Assembly: GCA_009193035.1 (NCBI GenBank)
Contig: SWDT01000073.1
Coordinates: 144,553 to 208,552, forward strand
DNA: 64,000 bases
Direction: 5' to 3'
Source of the DNA: Halicephalobus mephisto
Taxonomy: Eukaryota; Nematoda; Chromadorea; Rhabditida; Panagrolaimidae
In this document: positions 40,111 to 52,337 of the stretch, piece after piece
Layout: each line of letters starts with the position of its first letter
Position numbering within the stretch: position 1 is the stretch's first letter
Translations under genes and position numbers: made by a program
Notes under the pieces: model-generated
Told to the model about the DNA's origin: nothing
The model's database searches: none
The model's input: the letters and a program-made list of their open reading frames with translations, nothing else

Positions 40111-40937
40111 AAGTGGTATTTTCTAGAAGTTCTCTTTTCTGTGATAACTTTGTTATGAATAGTCATTACTAAATTGAAAGTAATATTCCGAGATCTAAAC
40201 ACAATATAAAATACCTTTAACAAGTTTCCTGAAGTTTTACTGCAAAAAACAAAAGCGTATGGAACGAAATTTCAAAGTAATTGTTTAAATTAAGTTTCTA
40301 AAACTTCCTAATTAAAACCAATACATAAAATTTTTTTTTCTGATTTCACAAAGTTCTAACATCACACTATTACAACAAATCAGAAATATGAGTAAGAAAA
40401 TAAAGAAAAGATAATGTTGAAGGCAATTTTCAGAACTTTACAATTAAGACTGAAAATCACGGAACTGAGCGTTTAAAACTTATTATGAGTAAATTTGTAC
40501 TTTTATGCATAGTATGCTCGCACAAGGAATTATTGTTCTTTGTAGATTTGAACAAAAAACGTTTAAAATAAAGTAACCGAAACCATAGATTTCAAGTTTG
40601 AATCTTGAATAAAATGTCGCTGTTTAGATTCCTGAGTTCTAAAGTTTAAGACTCATCTATTATTTGAAACCTCATCGATGCAGCTCTTCTTTCGAGCGAT
40701 ATTTACCTCTCGACACACAAAGTTATTTTGGAAACTGATTTTTGAATTCAAACTAAGTTGAAATTCTAAATTTTCTTAATTTTTATTCTTTAGTATCATT
40801 ATCCAAATATACAACGTAAGGATTAAATTTCGTATTTCTTAGTTATCTTTAGGATTTTCTACATTAAAATAATGCAGAAAATGGAAGTGTGTGAAAGTAG
40901 TCTTCAAATTATTTTAAAACTTTGAAGCTAACAGTCA

Positions 40938-42792
40938 CTATGGATGTGAAGTTACCGTAATATCCCTAATTTTGTTGTTTGATTTTATTCGGATCATTTT
41001 CACGATATGTCTTCTGATCTTCTTGTTTATCAGGAGCAGGAACCAAGGTGGAGTTAGTGTGTTTATATCGATCATCCAATATTGTACTGCAATTCAAAAC
41101 TATATGACTGTTCAAAATTGGTAACTCACTTCGGAACAATTCTGTTCTTATTTCTCCATTGCTCACCGGAATCACGAAAAACAACACCTACAAGTAAAAT
41201 TCATTCTTTTGTGGTTTTTCTACAATATGTTTTTGCTTCAGAAAGAATTACATATATCACAGGACTGAAAAATAGTTTTCCTAGTACTAATGAGAAGTGA
41301 ATTTCTTTAAAAATTCAAACCAAATGTTTTCATTAGATCTGGCTTTTGTTAAATATGGTTCTCCTTCTCAATTTTACAATGATTTCTTGGGAGAAAGTAG
41401 ATAATTAACTTAAGGAAGATAATGAATTCCCTTGATAAAACTTTTTCTTGGCAATTTTCAAGTGTTTTCAACAATTAAACTTACCTGAAGAATACAACCC
41501 CCTAGCTGATTGAAAAACAGGAATAAACTAAGAAGAAATAATTGGAAATCTTGTCTACTGAAGAGCTCCGGTTTCGGTGATACAGTCGTCGAATACCTGT
41601 GTTTCAGTAAATGATAACATACGTAACAGTTGATTAAAAAGGAAGCAGACGATGTGATTAACAAGATTCCAGCAGTATTTGTTGAGGTCTTCCAGAAGGG
41701 AAACTTGTTGTCATTGGAAGTCCCCCAGAAAAAACCTTGTCTAATATCTAAGGCATTTATTTGATAAAGAACTGGCTCAGTAAACCTAGAAAAGTTGTTT
41801 TTCTTTAGTTTGGTAACTTCACTTAGAGAATTCTACATCAAAATCAAGATTTAAGGTACAATTTGTAAAAACATTTCATATCATCGCTTGTGCATTTCGG
41901 ATGAATCGAAATTTATTCATCTTAGTAATTTCATCAGAAAAAATAGTAAAGTTTAATGTTTTTAAATTTCTTTCTTTATGAATTGTAGGTAATGATGTAA
42001 CTTAAGGTAGTCAAAATAGTAAATGTTATGACATTTAAAGTTGCGCAGTAGATAACTCATAGTTGTTGGAAAATTCCAAAAATTCAGTTTATACATTTAT
42101 GACATTTAAATTAAGTTAATAAAACTATTTAAGTGCCGAAAAGTTTCGCTGTTTTCTTATTTTTTTCACAACTACAGTAGTTCACAGATAATTTTATCAA
42201 CATTATGTACCCTAGATTAAATGAGTTCATATCAATCAAGATATACTACCTATTTTGTCTAATTGTTGGATATAAACTACAATTTAAATTTTGACGTTCA
42301 ACTTTAGCGACAAAAAAAATTGACTTACCATACTTGGAAATCAAAAACCACCGCCAAAGTACAACAGAGCACAATCAGCCAGACGCAATTTTTATTCCAA
42401 AATAACTGATATTTTTCTTTCAAAAGTATTACCGTAAATCTGTTGAAACTCATTAAGAGATCCAGAAAGTAATGTGTGTATATCGTCTGAAACACAAGCC
42501 AAGGAATGAAGGAAATAAAAAAATGTTCCCTCGGGAGTTTGGCAAGTATCTGGAGAAATATGGGTGCATTTGTAATTTTCAGCTGGAGGAAATAAGATAT
42601 GGATGCAGGTATGTTGTTGATTGCGAATACACCGAATATCTTGAAGAAGGAAGATTTGTATTGTTTCTTAAAACGAGAGAAAAAAATCATATAGACTAGT
42701 AAAATATAGAGGACATAAGTGGGGATGGTGTAGACGAAGGGGGCCAGTACTCGAATATTAGCAGCAGTAGCGTCTCCTGTGATCAACGGCAT
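40938..42792 (-). CDS. Serpentine chemoreceptor, array gene C
   Basis: Exons are 42792-42329, 41785-41485, 41187-41130 and 41086-40938, lengths 464/301/58/149 as in gene B, for 323 residues. I chose the start at MPLITGD because all paralogues begin there; the open frame reaches six residues further upstream. TM3 ends LMSFNRFTVILLKEKY. Exons 2-4 match gene B closely, exon 1 much less. A conserved promoter block lies 40-85 bases upstream of the ATG. Confidence 0.9.
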
Positions 42793-42830
42793 GATAAACA
42801 GTAACTCCAACTGGTCTTTCTTCTTTCTAT

Positions 42831-42877
42831 AATCAGATTAGTATAAATGAGCTCTTCTGGGACGAAAGAAACGCCCT
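42831..42877 (-). promoter_or_regulatory. Conserved promoter block of array gene C
   Basis: Minus-strand CAGAAGAGCTCATTTATACT with upstream GGCGTTTC is shared in position and sequence with the block upstream of gene E, and more weakly gene D. It includes a TATA-like TTTATA. Confidence 0.5.
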
Positions 42878-42999
42878 GAAATCTAGGTACGGTATAAAAT
42901 TCTGTCAACAAAATTCCCTAATGTGACATAAAAAGTATACGAAACGAAGCTTGGAAAAAGCTTCCTAGTGCCCATTTGCAGCACTTTATCATAAGACTA

Positions 43000-44511
43000 A
43001 TGACCGAAATTTTAACATTATTTAACTTTATAAAACTGTAATATCATATTGGTAAAAAGTAGAAATATTTAACATTAATCTTCAAAATGATTACTTCGAC
43101 ACCTGTTTTGAAACTTTCTAGATAAAACGAAAAGCTGTGAAAATATACGCATAGGTACTATAATGAAGTTTCAGAACATTGTTTGGTATTTTGCAATACT
43201 GTAAGTGAGGAAGTTGACAGACGATAAGCTTCTTTCCTCGTTAATAAATGCCTATAAATCAATTCCGTAGATATTTGCAATGATCCGAGTTTAAAAAATT
43301 AATGAAAGTCTTTAGATCTTATAGTAGAAACGAACATTTTTTAATAATCTCAATTACATAACTAATACGTCTAAATCACAAGTTTTGTAATTACTCAACA
43401 TAAATGGTTCTTGTAATCATCATATGGCAATTTTAAACTACTATACAATCATAATGGTATGCGCTCTAAAATCGTTTGAAATTTATTTTAATACAGTTTA
43501 ACTTCTTAGTAAATAGATTTTGTAATTTCTTTGTCTGATTTTCTACTATTGTCTTTTCTTGAATACGGTATTGCCATCATAATGAATAAATAATAGTGTA
43601 AGATAATCATATTAAAAATCCGTTTATGGTTTCACTGATGACAAAGAGAACAAAACTGAAATCAGAGCATTTGCATCAAACATCTAGGTCTAAATTAGAG
43701 AGATGTCTGTCCACTGTTCAGGACTCATTATCAGAGCTGAAAATCATTAACTGAAAGTTCGGTAGGGTTAAAAAAAAGAAAGTTTCCAATTTTCTCCCAG
43801 AGGATATGAGCCTACATAATGATATTTCCGAGCTGTTCAGCAAAAATTAATGCACCCAAAATAGATATTGAATATCTTATCTGTCATTTATGTAATGATC
43901 TCGTTTAAGTAATGCTTACTTTCATGGAAAGGCGAAAACAAGATTTCACAGGTCCTTTTGATAAGCTCGATATAACTAGTAAAGGTCATAATCCTATTAG
44001 AAATGATCTTTCATTCTTGACAGAGTTATTTTTGAAATTTTAGAATTAAATGACTGAGTTGTTAACGAATATATTTTCTTGCAGAAACCGATGATCTCAT
44101 TTTTGCTTTGTTGTAAAGTACCATTCATTCGGGACTATTATTATATGAAACATACTTTTAAAATATGGAGCTTCAAGAAACATGAATGAAAAGACTCCAG
44201 TACCACCAACAGATCTTTTAGTTTAACTTTCAACAAAGAGGTCCATTAGTGGTGCTTTAAAGTTCTTAATCATTGAATTAGAGATAAATCTTCCGTTTTA
44301 TGTCCAGAACTTTGAATTTGAGGATTTTATCAAATGTAATGTATTTCAAATTAACTGATTGCATAGATTAAATTTTGAAATTCTCAAATGCTTATGAATT
44401 CAATAATCATTGAAAAAACATTTCCATTTATTGCGAAATCTACTTTTTAAAACAAAAGGAAATTGTTTAGGAAACAATTATATTTTATAAATTTAAACCC
44501 AACCATTAGGG
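43000..44511. repeat. Duplicated 3' flank of the receptor array, copy 1
   Basis: No gene is seen, but blocks here reappear in the same order near 47.3-48.3 kb. An example is a segment around AAGTACCATTCATTC and ATATGAAACATACTTTTAAA. The array grew by duplication of gene plus flanking DNA. Confidence 0.5.
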
Positions 44512-46391
44512 TCATGAATCTGTTGTAATATTGGTAACTATAGTGTTTGATTTTATTCCGATCGTTTCCAGGAGATGTCTTCTAATTCTCTTGCTTATCA
44601 AAAGGAAGAACCAAGCCGGAGTTAGTGTGCTTATATCGATGATCCAATATTGTACTGTAATTCAAAACTATATAGCTGTTCAAAAACTGATAACTCACTT
44701 CGGAACAATTCTGTTCTTGTTTCTTCATTGTTCTTTGGAATCGCGAAGAGCAGCACCTACAAATGATAAATTAAACATAATCCAAAATGAAATAGTTTGA
44801 AACGCTAGAAATTTTTTTAGTTTTCTCCATTATCTTAATATTCTTTTGTGCTACGACAATTTTCACATCTCAAAGCATCGAAAACAGGGTTTACTTGTGG
44901 ATAGTAGAGAATCAATTCTGATTTCATAATTCAAACTCGAAGCTCCTATCAAACCTGAATTTTCTTAGCGTTACGAGTTGCACTGGTCAGATTTTACAAT
45001 ATTTTCCTTCTGACAAAACAATCAACGAAAACCCAACATTAAATTCTTCAAATACCATTGTTGTTTTTAAATTACCGAACCTACTAAACTCACATGGATA
45101 ATACAACCCCCTAGCCGGCTGAAAAACAGCAGCAGATTAAAGACGAACAACTGGAAGTCCTGTCTAGTGAATATTTCACTCTTCACAAGATTATTATTAA
45201 AATATTTGTGCTTCATTAAGTAATAACAGACGTAGCAGTTCATGAAAAAGGTAAGGGAAGCTACCGTAATTACAACTACACTGGCATTCGTTGAACTGTT
45301 CCAATAAGGAAATTTACTCTCATTTACCATTCCCCAGAAGAATCCTTGTTCGATATTTGTGGCATTTATCTGATACAGAGTTGGTTTAGTAAACCTGGAA
45401 GAAATTATTTTTAGTTTTTAATTAGATGCCTATATTCAGGGTGTCGATGTCAAAATTCAAATTTAAGCTCTAATTTGCAAAAATCGTTCGTGCAAACGAA
45501 TTAATGATTTTTCGATGACTTGGTTTTCTTAATGGCAATTTTACGAGAAAAAGTTTATCTTAATGTTTTTAATTTAATTTCATTTCTGAGCTGCAAATAG
45601 TAATATAGTTCAACCGTTGAGTATGATTAGAATTTTGTTTTCTAATTCTGTAAAGAAACAGCTGATTTATGTTGACTTAAAACCTTGAAAATTAATTTAG
45701 ATCCAGCTGCTGAGGCCACTGGAGTTCTCAACAAGTTTCGTCACTTTTGTATCTTTTTCATAATTACAGTAGAGAACATAATTTTCGTCAAATGGAAAAC
45801 CTAGCCTCAGGAGTAACTTCATAGCACCTAGAGCATACTATCCGTTTTATTTAAATATTAAATGCTACTTACAATTTTAATTTTGATATAGAACTCTATA
45901 AGTGTGAGCAATAAGAAAATGACTTACCAAATTTGGAAATCAAAAATAATCCCAACAAAGCAACAACCTACAATCAGCCAAATGCAATTTTTTTTCCAGA
46001 AGGATTGATACTTTTGTTTTAGAAATATTACAGTAAATCTGTTGAAATTCATCAACAAATGGAGGAAAAGCTGTGCATACATCACCTGGTACGTGAACCA
46101 TGGAATGAAAGAAATGAAGAAATGTTCCTTCGGAAGTTTAGCAAGTATCGGGAGGAATATAGGCGCGTTTGTAGCTTTCCGATAAAGAAAATGAAATATA
46201 GAAGCAAGTACGTTGTTTACTGCATATACACCGAATATTTTAAAGAAAGAAGATTCATATTCTTTCTTGAAAGGAGAGAAAAACATCATATGGAGGAGCA
46301 AAATATAGAGGATATAAGTGGGGATGGTGTAGACGAGGGGAACCAGCACTCGAAGATTGGCAGCAGTAGCGTCTCCTGTGATCAGCGGCAT
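44512..46391 (-). CDS. Serpentine chemoreceptor, array gene D
   Basis: Exons are 46391-45928, 45394-45094, 44756-44699 and 44654-44512, giving 321 residues with the same phases as genes B, C and E. It starts MPLITGDATAANLRVLVPLV. TM3 ends LMNFNRFTVIFLKQKYQSFW. Exon 2 ends GGCIIH before GTGAGT, where the paralogues have a Gln codon. The tail reads QYWIIDISTLTPAWFFLLIS and stops six bases earlier than in B, C and E. It is a predicted seven-transmembrane chemoreceptor of unknown ligand. Confidence 0.9.
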
Positions 46392-46430
46392 GATGAATAA
46401 TATCTCTTAGAAATCCTTTCTATAGTAAAG

Positions 46431-46470
46431 CTGCTATAAATGACCTCTGTTAAAGTGAAAGGCAAGACCC
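46431..46470 (-). promoter_or_regulatory. Diverged promoter block of array gene D
   Basis: Minus-strand ACAGAGGTCATTTATAGC corresponds to the block upstream of genes C and E, about 45-60 bases before the ATG. Confidence 0.4.
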
Positions 46471-46499
46471 TTGAATATACAAAGAGTGTGAAAAAGTTT

Positions 46500-48314
46500 T
46501 AACAGTTTTCTGAAATTATATTACAAAAACATCTGGGATGAATTTTAAATAACTTATCTAGATTAAACACTCAGAGCTTTTCAGTCAAGACCGGTAGTTG
46601 AAACTTAGCATTTATATAACTCCGAAAAGTTGGCAAGGTAATATATATGTAAAAATAACTTCCGTGTAGTACTTTCATTATGAACGACTCTTTAACCTTA
46701 GTGTGACGTTCAACGTAACTTTTGCCAAACGTTATAACTTTTGTGTAAAATGTGGAGAAAATTCGGGAACAGTGTCAATTGTTCATCAAAAACATAACAA
46801 TTATGCTACATCTTTGTCAGAAATAAACAAAATTAAGAAAGTAACATGGAATACTGATTGCATCGTATTTGTTACTGAAGCACATCTTACAATTTTTTGT
46901 GCACTGATATAAAAAACTAAAACTTTATGTACAGATGTTTTTAGAAAGTTCGAAAAACACAATAAGTTCTGAAAATTATTAAACGATGTATAATATTCCA
47001 AAATCTTATTGTAATACCGTAAATGGTGAAAATCTCTGAAGAAGAGATTCTTTGTTCATTATTAAGAATCAATCAATTAATCTTGTAGATACCTAAAAAG
47101 ATCCAAATTTGAAAAATTAATCTGACTAGGAAATAGAAAATAAACGATTGTTCGAAATGTTGCTTATTCAAGGGATATGCCTTAAAGCAGGAATGTAAAT
47201 GTATTCGAAATTGACACTTGTGTTACAGTCTAAGTGATAATGGTGAGAATGACATTATTATAATGATGTATAGTTTGGAATTTTTGAAAAGAATATCTGT
47301 ATTTAACATAATTGAGGTGTTTATTGTAGAGTTATCCTCACCTTGTTTTTACCTTTCTGAATGAAGTATTATCTTTGAATTAATAAATCATACTGTGGAA
47401 AAGTATGCTGTGAACTTATCTCCTTGTGATTTTAATCATGAAGAAGAGATATCACGCTGGAATCAAAATGTTCATTGTGACTATATAAAACTGTAGTCTT
47501 GCTATATCTCTTCTATTATTTTTCACCCTTTACTTAAAATATGGAAACCGTAGTCAAAATTTAGGGGATTTAATAATGAAAAATATAAAATTCAAGATCT
47601 TTAAAAGGAATAAACTAATTTCACAATGAAGATTTCAATCTGTTCAGTAAAAAGAATAAATTCGGAAGAAATATTGAATAATTTACTGGAAACCTTCATT
47701 TTCACAATTATTTCTTTTCTGCAATAAATTTACTTCCATAAAAAGCAGAGATTTCGTTGTTCTTTCTGATAAGTTTCATGTAGCTAGCAAAGGTCATATT
47801 TTTGTTAGAAATAATTTTTCAATGTTAATATAATTATTTCTAAAGTTTTAAAATAAAATGACTGCGTTTTGAAAAAATATGTTTTTTATGAAATTAATAA
47901 TTTCTTTCGGCCTGTTTGCGAAGTACCGTATGCATCAAGACCTATCATCATATGAAGCATAAGTTTAAGGTATGAAAATCAAAAAATTTCTGAATAAAAA
48001 AATATTAGTTTTGCCACAAATAACGCCTTGATTCAATTTTAAATAAAGAGCTTCATCTGTTGTATTTTAGAATCCTTAATCATTAAGAAGTAAAAATCCT
48101 TCGGTTTCTGTTCAAAATCTAAATTTGATGAATCTATCAAATACGCCCTTTTCTGAAGTAACTTATTAGATATAATAAATTCTGAAATCTTTTATTTCAA
48201 TGCAAGTAATAACCTTTGAAAAAAATTATTGAAATTTATTTATTTAAAAATACACTTTTTAAAATTAATAAAAGAAATTGTAAAAAATTTATTTGATAAA
48301 TTTGAATCCAATAA
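46500..48314. repeat. Duplicated 3' flank of the receptor array, copy 2
   Basis: No gene was found. The part from about 47.3 kb is a diverged copy of the 43.4-44.5 kb flank. The short frames at 46703-47001 show no family motif. Confidence 0.45.
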
Positions 48315-50192
48315 TTAATGTCGTGTGGTTATTGTGACAGCCCAAACGTTGATCTCTGATGTTATCTGGAGCACTTCAACGAGATGTTTTCTAATTCTCT
48401 TACTTATCAATATGAGGAACCAAGCCGGAGTTAGTGTGCTTATATCAATGATCCAATATTGTACTGTAATTCAAAACTATATGGCTGTTCAAAACTGATA
48501 ACTCACTTCGGAACATGTCTGTTCGCATTTCCGGACTTGTCATTGGAACTATGAAAAACAGCAACTAAAAATAATGTGTTTTAAAAATCACTAAGTTCGA
48601 TATTTACGATAATTAAGTAGTTTTACTATGGTTTATATTGAATATTTTTTTAAACTTCATGTTGAAATAAATCACAAATACCGAGGGAATAAAAACTTAA
48701 AATTTATAATTAATAGTTGAAAATTAATTTTCCTCAATTGAATACTTCAAATTTGAAATTTTTAATAACATAAATCTTTTTTCGAAAATTACTCATGTCG
48801 ATTTTTTGCCATATTTTCCCTCTGGAAAAGACTATTAATTTAAAAAAATTAAATGCTGAATTCCCTAGATAAACCAATTTCTTATTTTTTGTTTTCTGAC
48901 GATACTAACTTACTTGTAAGGTGAAACTCCCCAGCTTATTGAAGAACAAAAGCACACTGAAGATGAATAATTGGAAATCGTGTCCAGTAAAGAGTTTTTT
49001 TTCTGTCAATTTATTTTTGGAATACTTTTGCTTCAACAACTGATAACAGACGTAACAGTTGATCAAAAACGTAAGGAAAGCTGTGACAAATATAACCACA
49101 CCGGCATTTGTCGAACTTTTCCAGAAGGGGATTTTGGCTTCATTGGAAGTTCCCCAGAAAAAGCCTTGTTCGATATCCGACTCATTTATCTGATATAGAA
49201 CTGGCTCAAACAACCTAAAAATTGTTCTTGATTTCCAACCCTATTTTCGAGAAGGTCAATGTCGAAATTAAAGTTAAAATTATAATTTACACTTTACATT
49301 AGAGCAAGTTGTCTAATGTACTCTAAATGGATTAAAGTTCATTTTTTAAATGCTTTTGTCCAAAATTATTTGTATTTTTATCTTATGCATGAGTTGCACA
49401 TGACGATTTAATTGAACTATTAAGTATATTCAAATTTGTGATTTCTGATTATATACCCCAAACAATTGGCTTGTACTTGTTTATAAAGATCAGCAACTTT
49501 TGTCATACATGAATTTTGTTTGGATCAAATTACCAAAATCACTATACATTAAAAATCCTGTTACTTTTATATATTTTAGAAAATGTAAATTATACACAAT
49601 TAAACTTTAGACTAAACTAACTGCATCTCAATCAGGACATTTATCAAAATGTTACGTGTAAATTATAACTTTAATTTTTATGCTAATCTTGATGTCGAAC
49701 TCTAGAGACGTGAAAAAAATCCACTTACCATACTTGGAAGTCGAAAACTATCCCCAGAGAACAACAGAGTAAAATTAGCCAAAAACAATTTTTCCTCCAA
49801 AAAAATCTGTACTTTTCTTTCAGAAATATTATGGTAAACCTGTTGAAACTCATCAACAAGTCCAAAAAACACTGTGTATACATTGCATGATTGCTGATCC
49901 AGACGACGAAACCGATGAAGAAATGTTCCCTCGGCATCTGGGCGAATGTCGGGAGGAATATAGGAGCATTTGTGGCCTTGAGATAAAGAAAATAGGTTAT
50001 GGAGTAAATTATGTTGTTCACTGCGTACACACTGAATATCTTGAAGAAGGAAGATTTGTATTGCTTTTTGAAACGAGAGAAAAACATCATCTTGAGGAGT
50101 AAAATGTAGAGAATATAACTGGGAATAATGTAGACGAGGGGAACCAGTACCCGAACATTGGCAATAATAGGGTCTCCTGTGATCAGCGGCAT
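48315..50192 (-). CDS. Serpentine chemoreceptor, array gene E
   Basis: Exons are 50192-49729, 49214-48914, 48564-48507 and 48463-48315, exactly the 464/301/58/149 pattern, for 323 residues. It begins MPLITGDPIIANVRVLVPLV. TM3 ends LMSFNRFTIIFLKEKYRFFW. The exon-2 loop reads GFFWGTSNEAKIPFWKSS and TM5 is FLINCYVCYQLL. The tail exon reads QYWIIDISTLTPAWFLILIS. All splice sites are canonical and the frame is open throughout, so it looks functional. Confidence 0.9.
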
Positions 50193-50230
50193 GATGACTG
50201 GTGTCTCTAAGAAGTCTCTGTTCGTTCTCC

Positions 50231-50277
50231 AATCAGGTTATTATAAATGAACTCTTCTGGGACAGAAGCAACGCCCC
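50231..50277 (-). promoter_or_regulatory. Conserved promoter block of array gene E
   Basis: Minus-strand GGGGGCGTTGC, then CAGAAGAGTTCATTTATAAT and AACCTGATTGG. It matches the gene C block almost base for base and sits at the same distance from the ATG. Confidence 0.5.
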
Positions 50278-50299
50278 CAAATTTAAACATAATATAAAA

Positions 50300-52337
50300 A
50301 GTTTTATCAAAGTCCCCAATGTAATATCATTAAGATGAAAAATATATAATTCGAAATATCAAGCAAATCATTTAAACCAAGTTTTTAAAATTTTCTAATC
50401 GAAATTAATAACGACAATTTTGTATGTAATTTTGGAAAGTTACAAAACTATAAAAGATTATATTATTTGGTACAAATAACGCAGAATAGTATAAACATGA
50501 ATTTCTAGAACCGTCTAAGAGTAGTAATTAGAAAATTTTACGTTAAAGTATTTCAACAAAGTTCTAAAAGCATACGGTATTTTCCGAGAGTTCCAGGACT
50601 GTCTAATGTTCTGGAATCTTATAGAATTACTGTAAGAATCTCCATTCAAAAAAATCGTTTTTAAACATTCAAAAAGATCCAAACGTTCGATTTTAACTTG
50701 AAAATTCATCTTTTAACAATGAAGAAATGACTTAAAAACATTACTTAATTAATACTTTTAAGTCACATTTTACATATATTAAAAATGAACAATACTGATA
50801 ACTACCATTCATAATTTTCATTAAAAATGACAGTGATATTTTATCTTGAAACTGCGACTAAAACTGTTAACACTTACCACAAGCACTCATTAAATAATTA
50901 CTGTAATCCCCATGTTTGTTTCCTACTGTGGTCTCTTGTTGAACATAGTATTACTTTTAAGTAGGTAGTCTTATGACATGGGTATTTTGCAATCTGCTTT
51001 TTCGTGATTTTACTGGTAACGAAGATAATTAAATTCGCATTAAAGCATTATATTAATTACGTGTTACTGTATGCTGAACACGCTTATCCTTTGTTCGGTG
51101 CTTATTATGAAGAAAAAAAATCTTTAATTAAAAATCCACATAAGCTAATGAAAGCGGAAGTAAGTTCTCACTGTTTTCCCTGGGGCATAAACTTGGATTA
51201 TAGGATTTTAAATCTGTCAAATAAGATGCATAAGCTTAAAATAAAAGTCGAACAATTCATCTACTAATCTTTATTCTAAAATGACGTCATTTTATTGGTA
51301 AATTTACTTTTATAGAAAATCGAAAATAAAATTTCCTCGGTCGTCCTGATAACCTAAGAAAATTTCAAAAAGATTATTTTCTTTTAAAAATTTATTTCCC
51401 ATCTTCGAACACGATAATTTTTAAAGTTTATGATCAAATGATGAAATTTCAAAAAAGTTAATGCTTTTGTTTCAAATTATTCATTAAATTTTACAACGAT
51501 ATTAATCATGCTTGGAACTTCTTAAATACTATCATATTTTAACTTGTTTTTTGAATTTAACAATGAATAGAACAATAATGGATCTACAGTAGATCTTTAG
51601 GATCTGTTTCTTCAAATTTTTTACTTTATAAGCGGACTTCTTCAATCGTTTATTGGCTGTTGATTCTACGAGGAAATGACAAATCTGACTAATCAGTGAG
51701 TTTTCCCTCTCAACCCAGCTATGTAACTTTTTATTGCTTCCAATACACACAGAATTATAGAACCATTTGTAGTTCATTATAGAAATTAATGATGTCTCGT
51801 TTTTGCTTTTTCCGAAGCACTGTTCGTGTCAGCACAAATCCTTGAAACATAATTTTGGGAAATAAAATAACAATTGTTGAAAAATCCTTGGATTTTTATC
51901 AATGATATTTAATGAACCATTACCTGAGTTTGTGATTCAAGAACCAATTAAGCACTGTTCGTCCTGGGACCATTACTTCAAACATGTTCTCAGAGGACAG
52001 GAATCAAAGTAATTATTAGATGGAAAATTGCCATTTCTGCAACGAATAATTGTTAATTTTATCTACAACCACAGATTAGACATCAATCTTTGAAGAAAAT
52101 ACTATTTTAGACAATTGCTCCTGATGGTTTCTTTGTGAGTTAAAAATAAACAAATCTGTGACAACAACATTGCTGAACATTTCTTGAATTTATTTTAAAT
52201 TTTTTAAAATAAAGTTTCAAAATTACTGCAATTAACCCCCCGCTGTCAGGAATACTCTTGACTGAGATTCATCCGTCTTTTCTGAAACAAGTTTAATTTT
52301 TCAATGATCAGAATTGATCCGTCTTTATTCCTTCGAA
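50300..52337. other. Intergenic between the receptor array and TIPE gene
   Basis: Contains weak echoes of the array flanks (for example around 50880-50960) and no convincing gene. The 87-residue plus-strand frame at 51004-51267 lacks motifs and splice context. Confidence 0.45.

Noticed and set aside
49702..50232. 176-residue minus-strand ORF overlapping gene E exon 1
   Set aside because: It is another frame of the receptor exon and has no membrane segments or motif.
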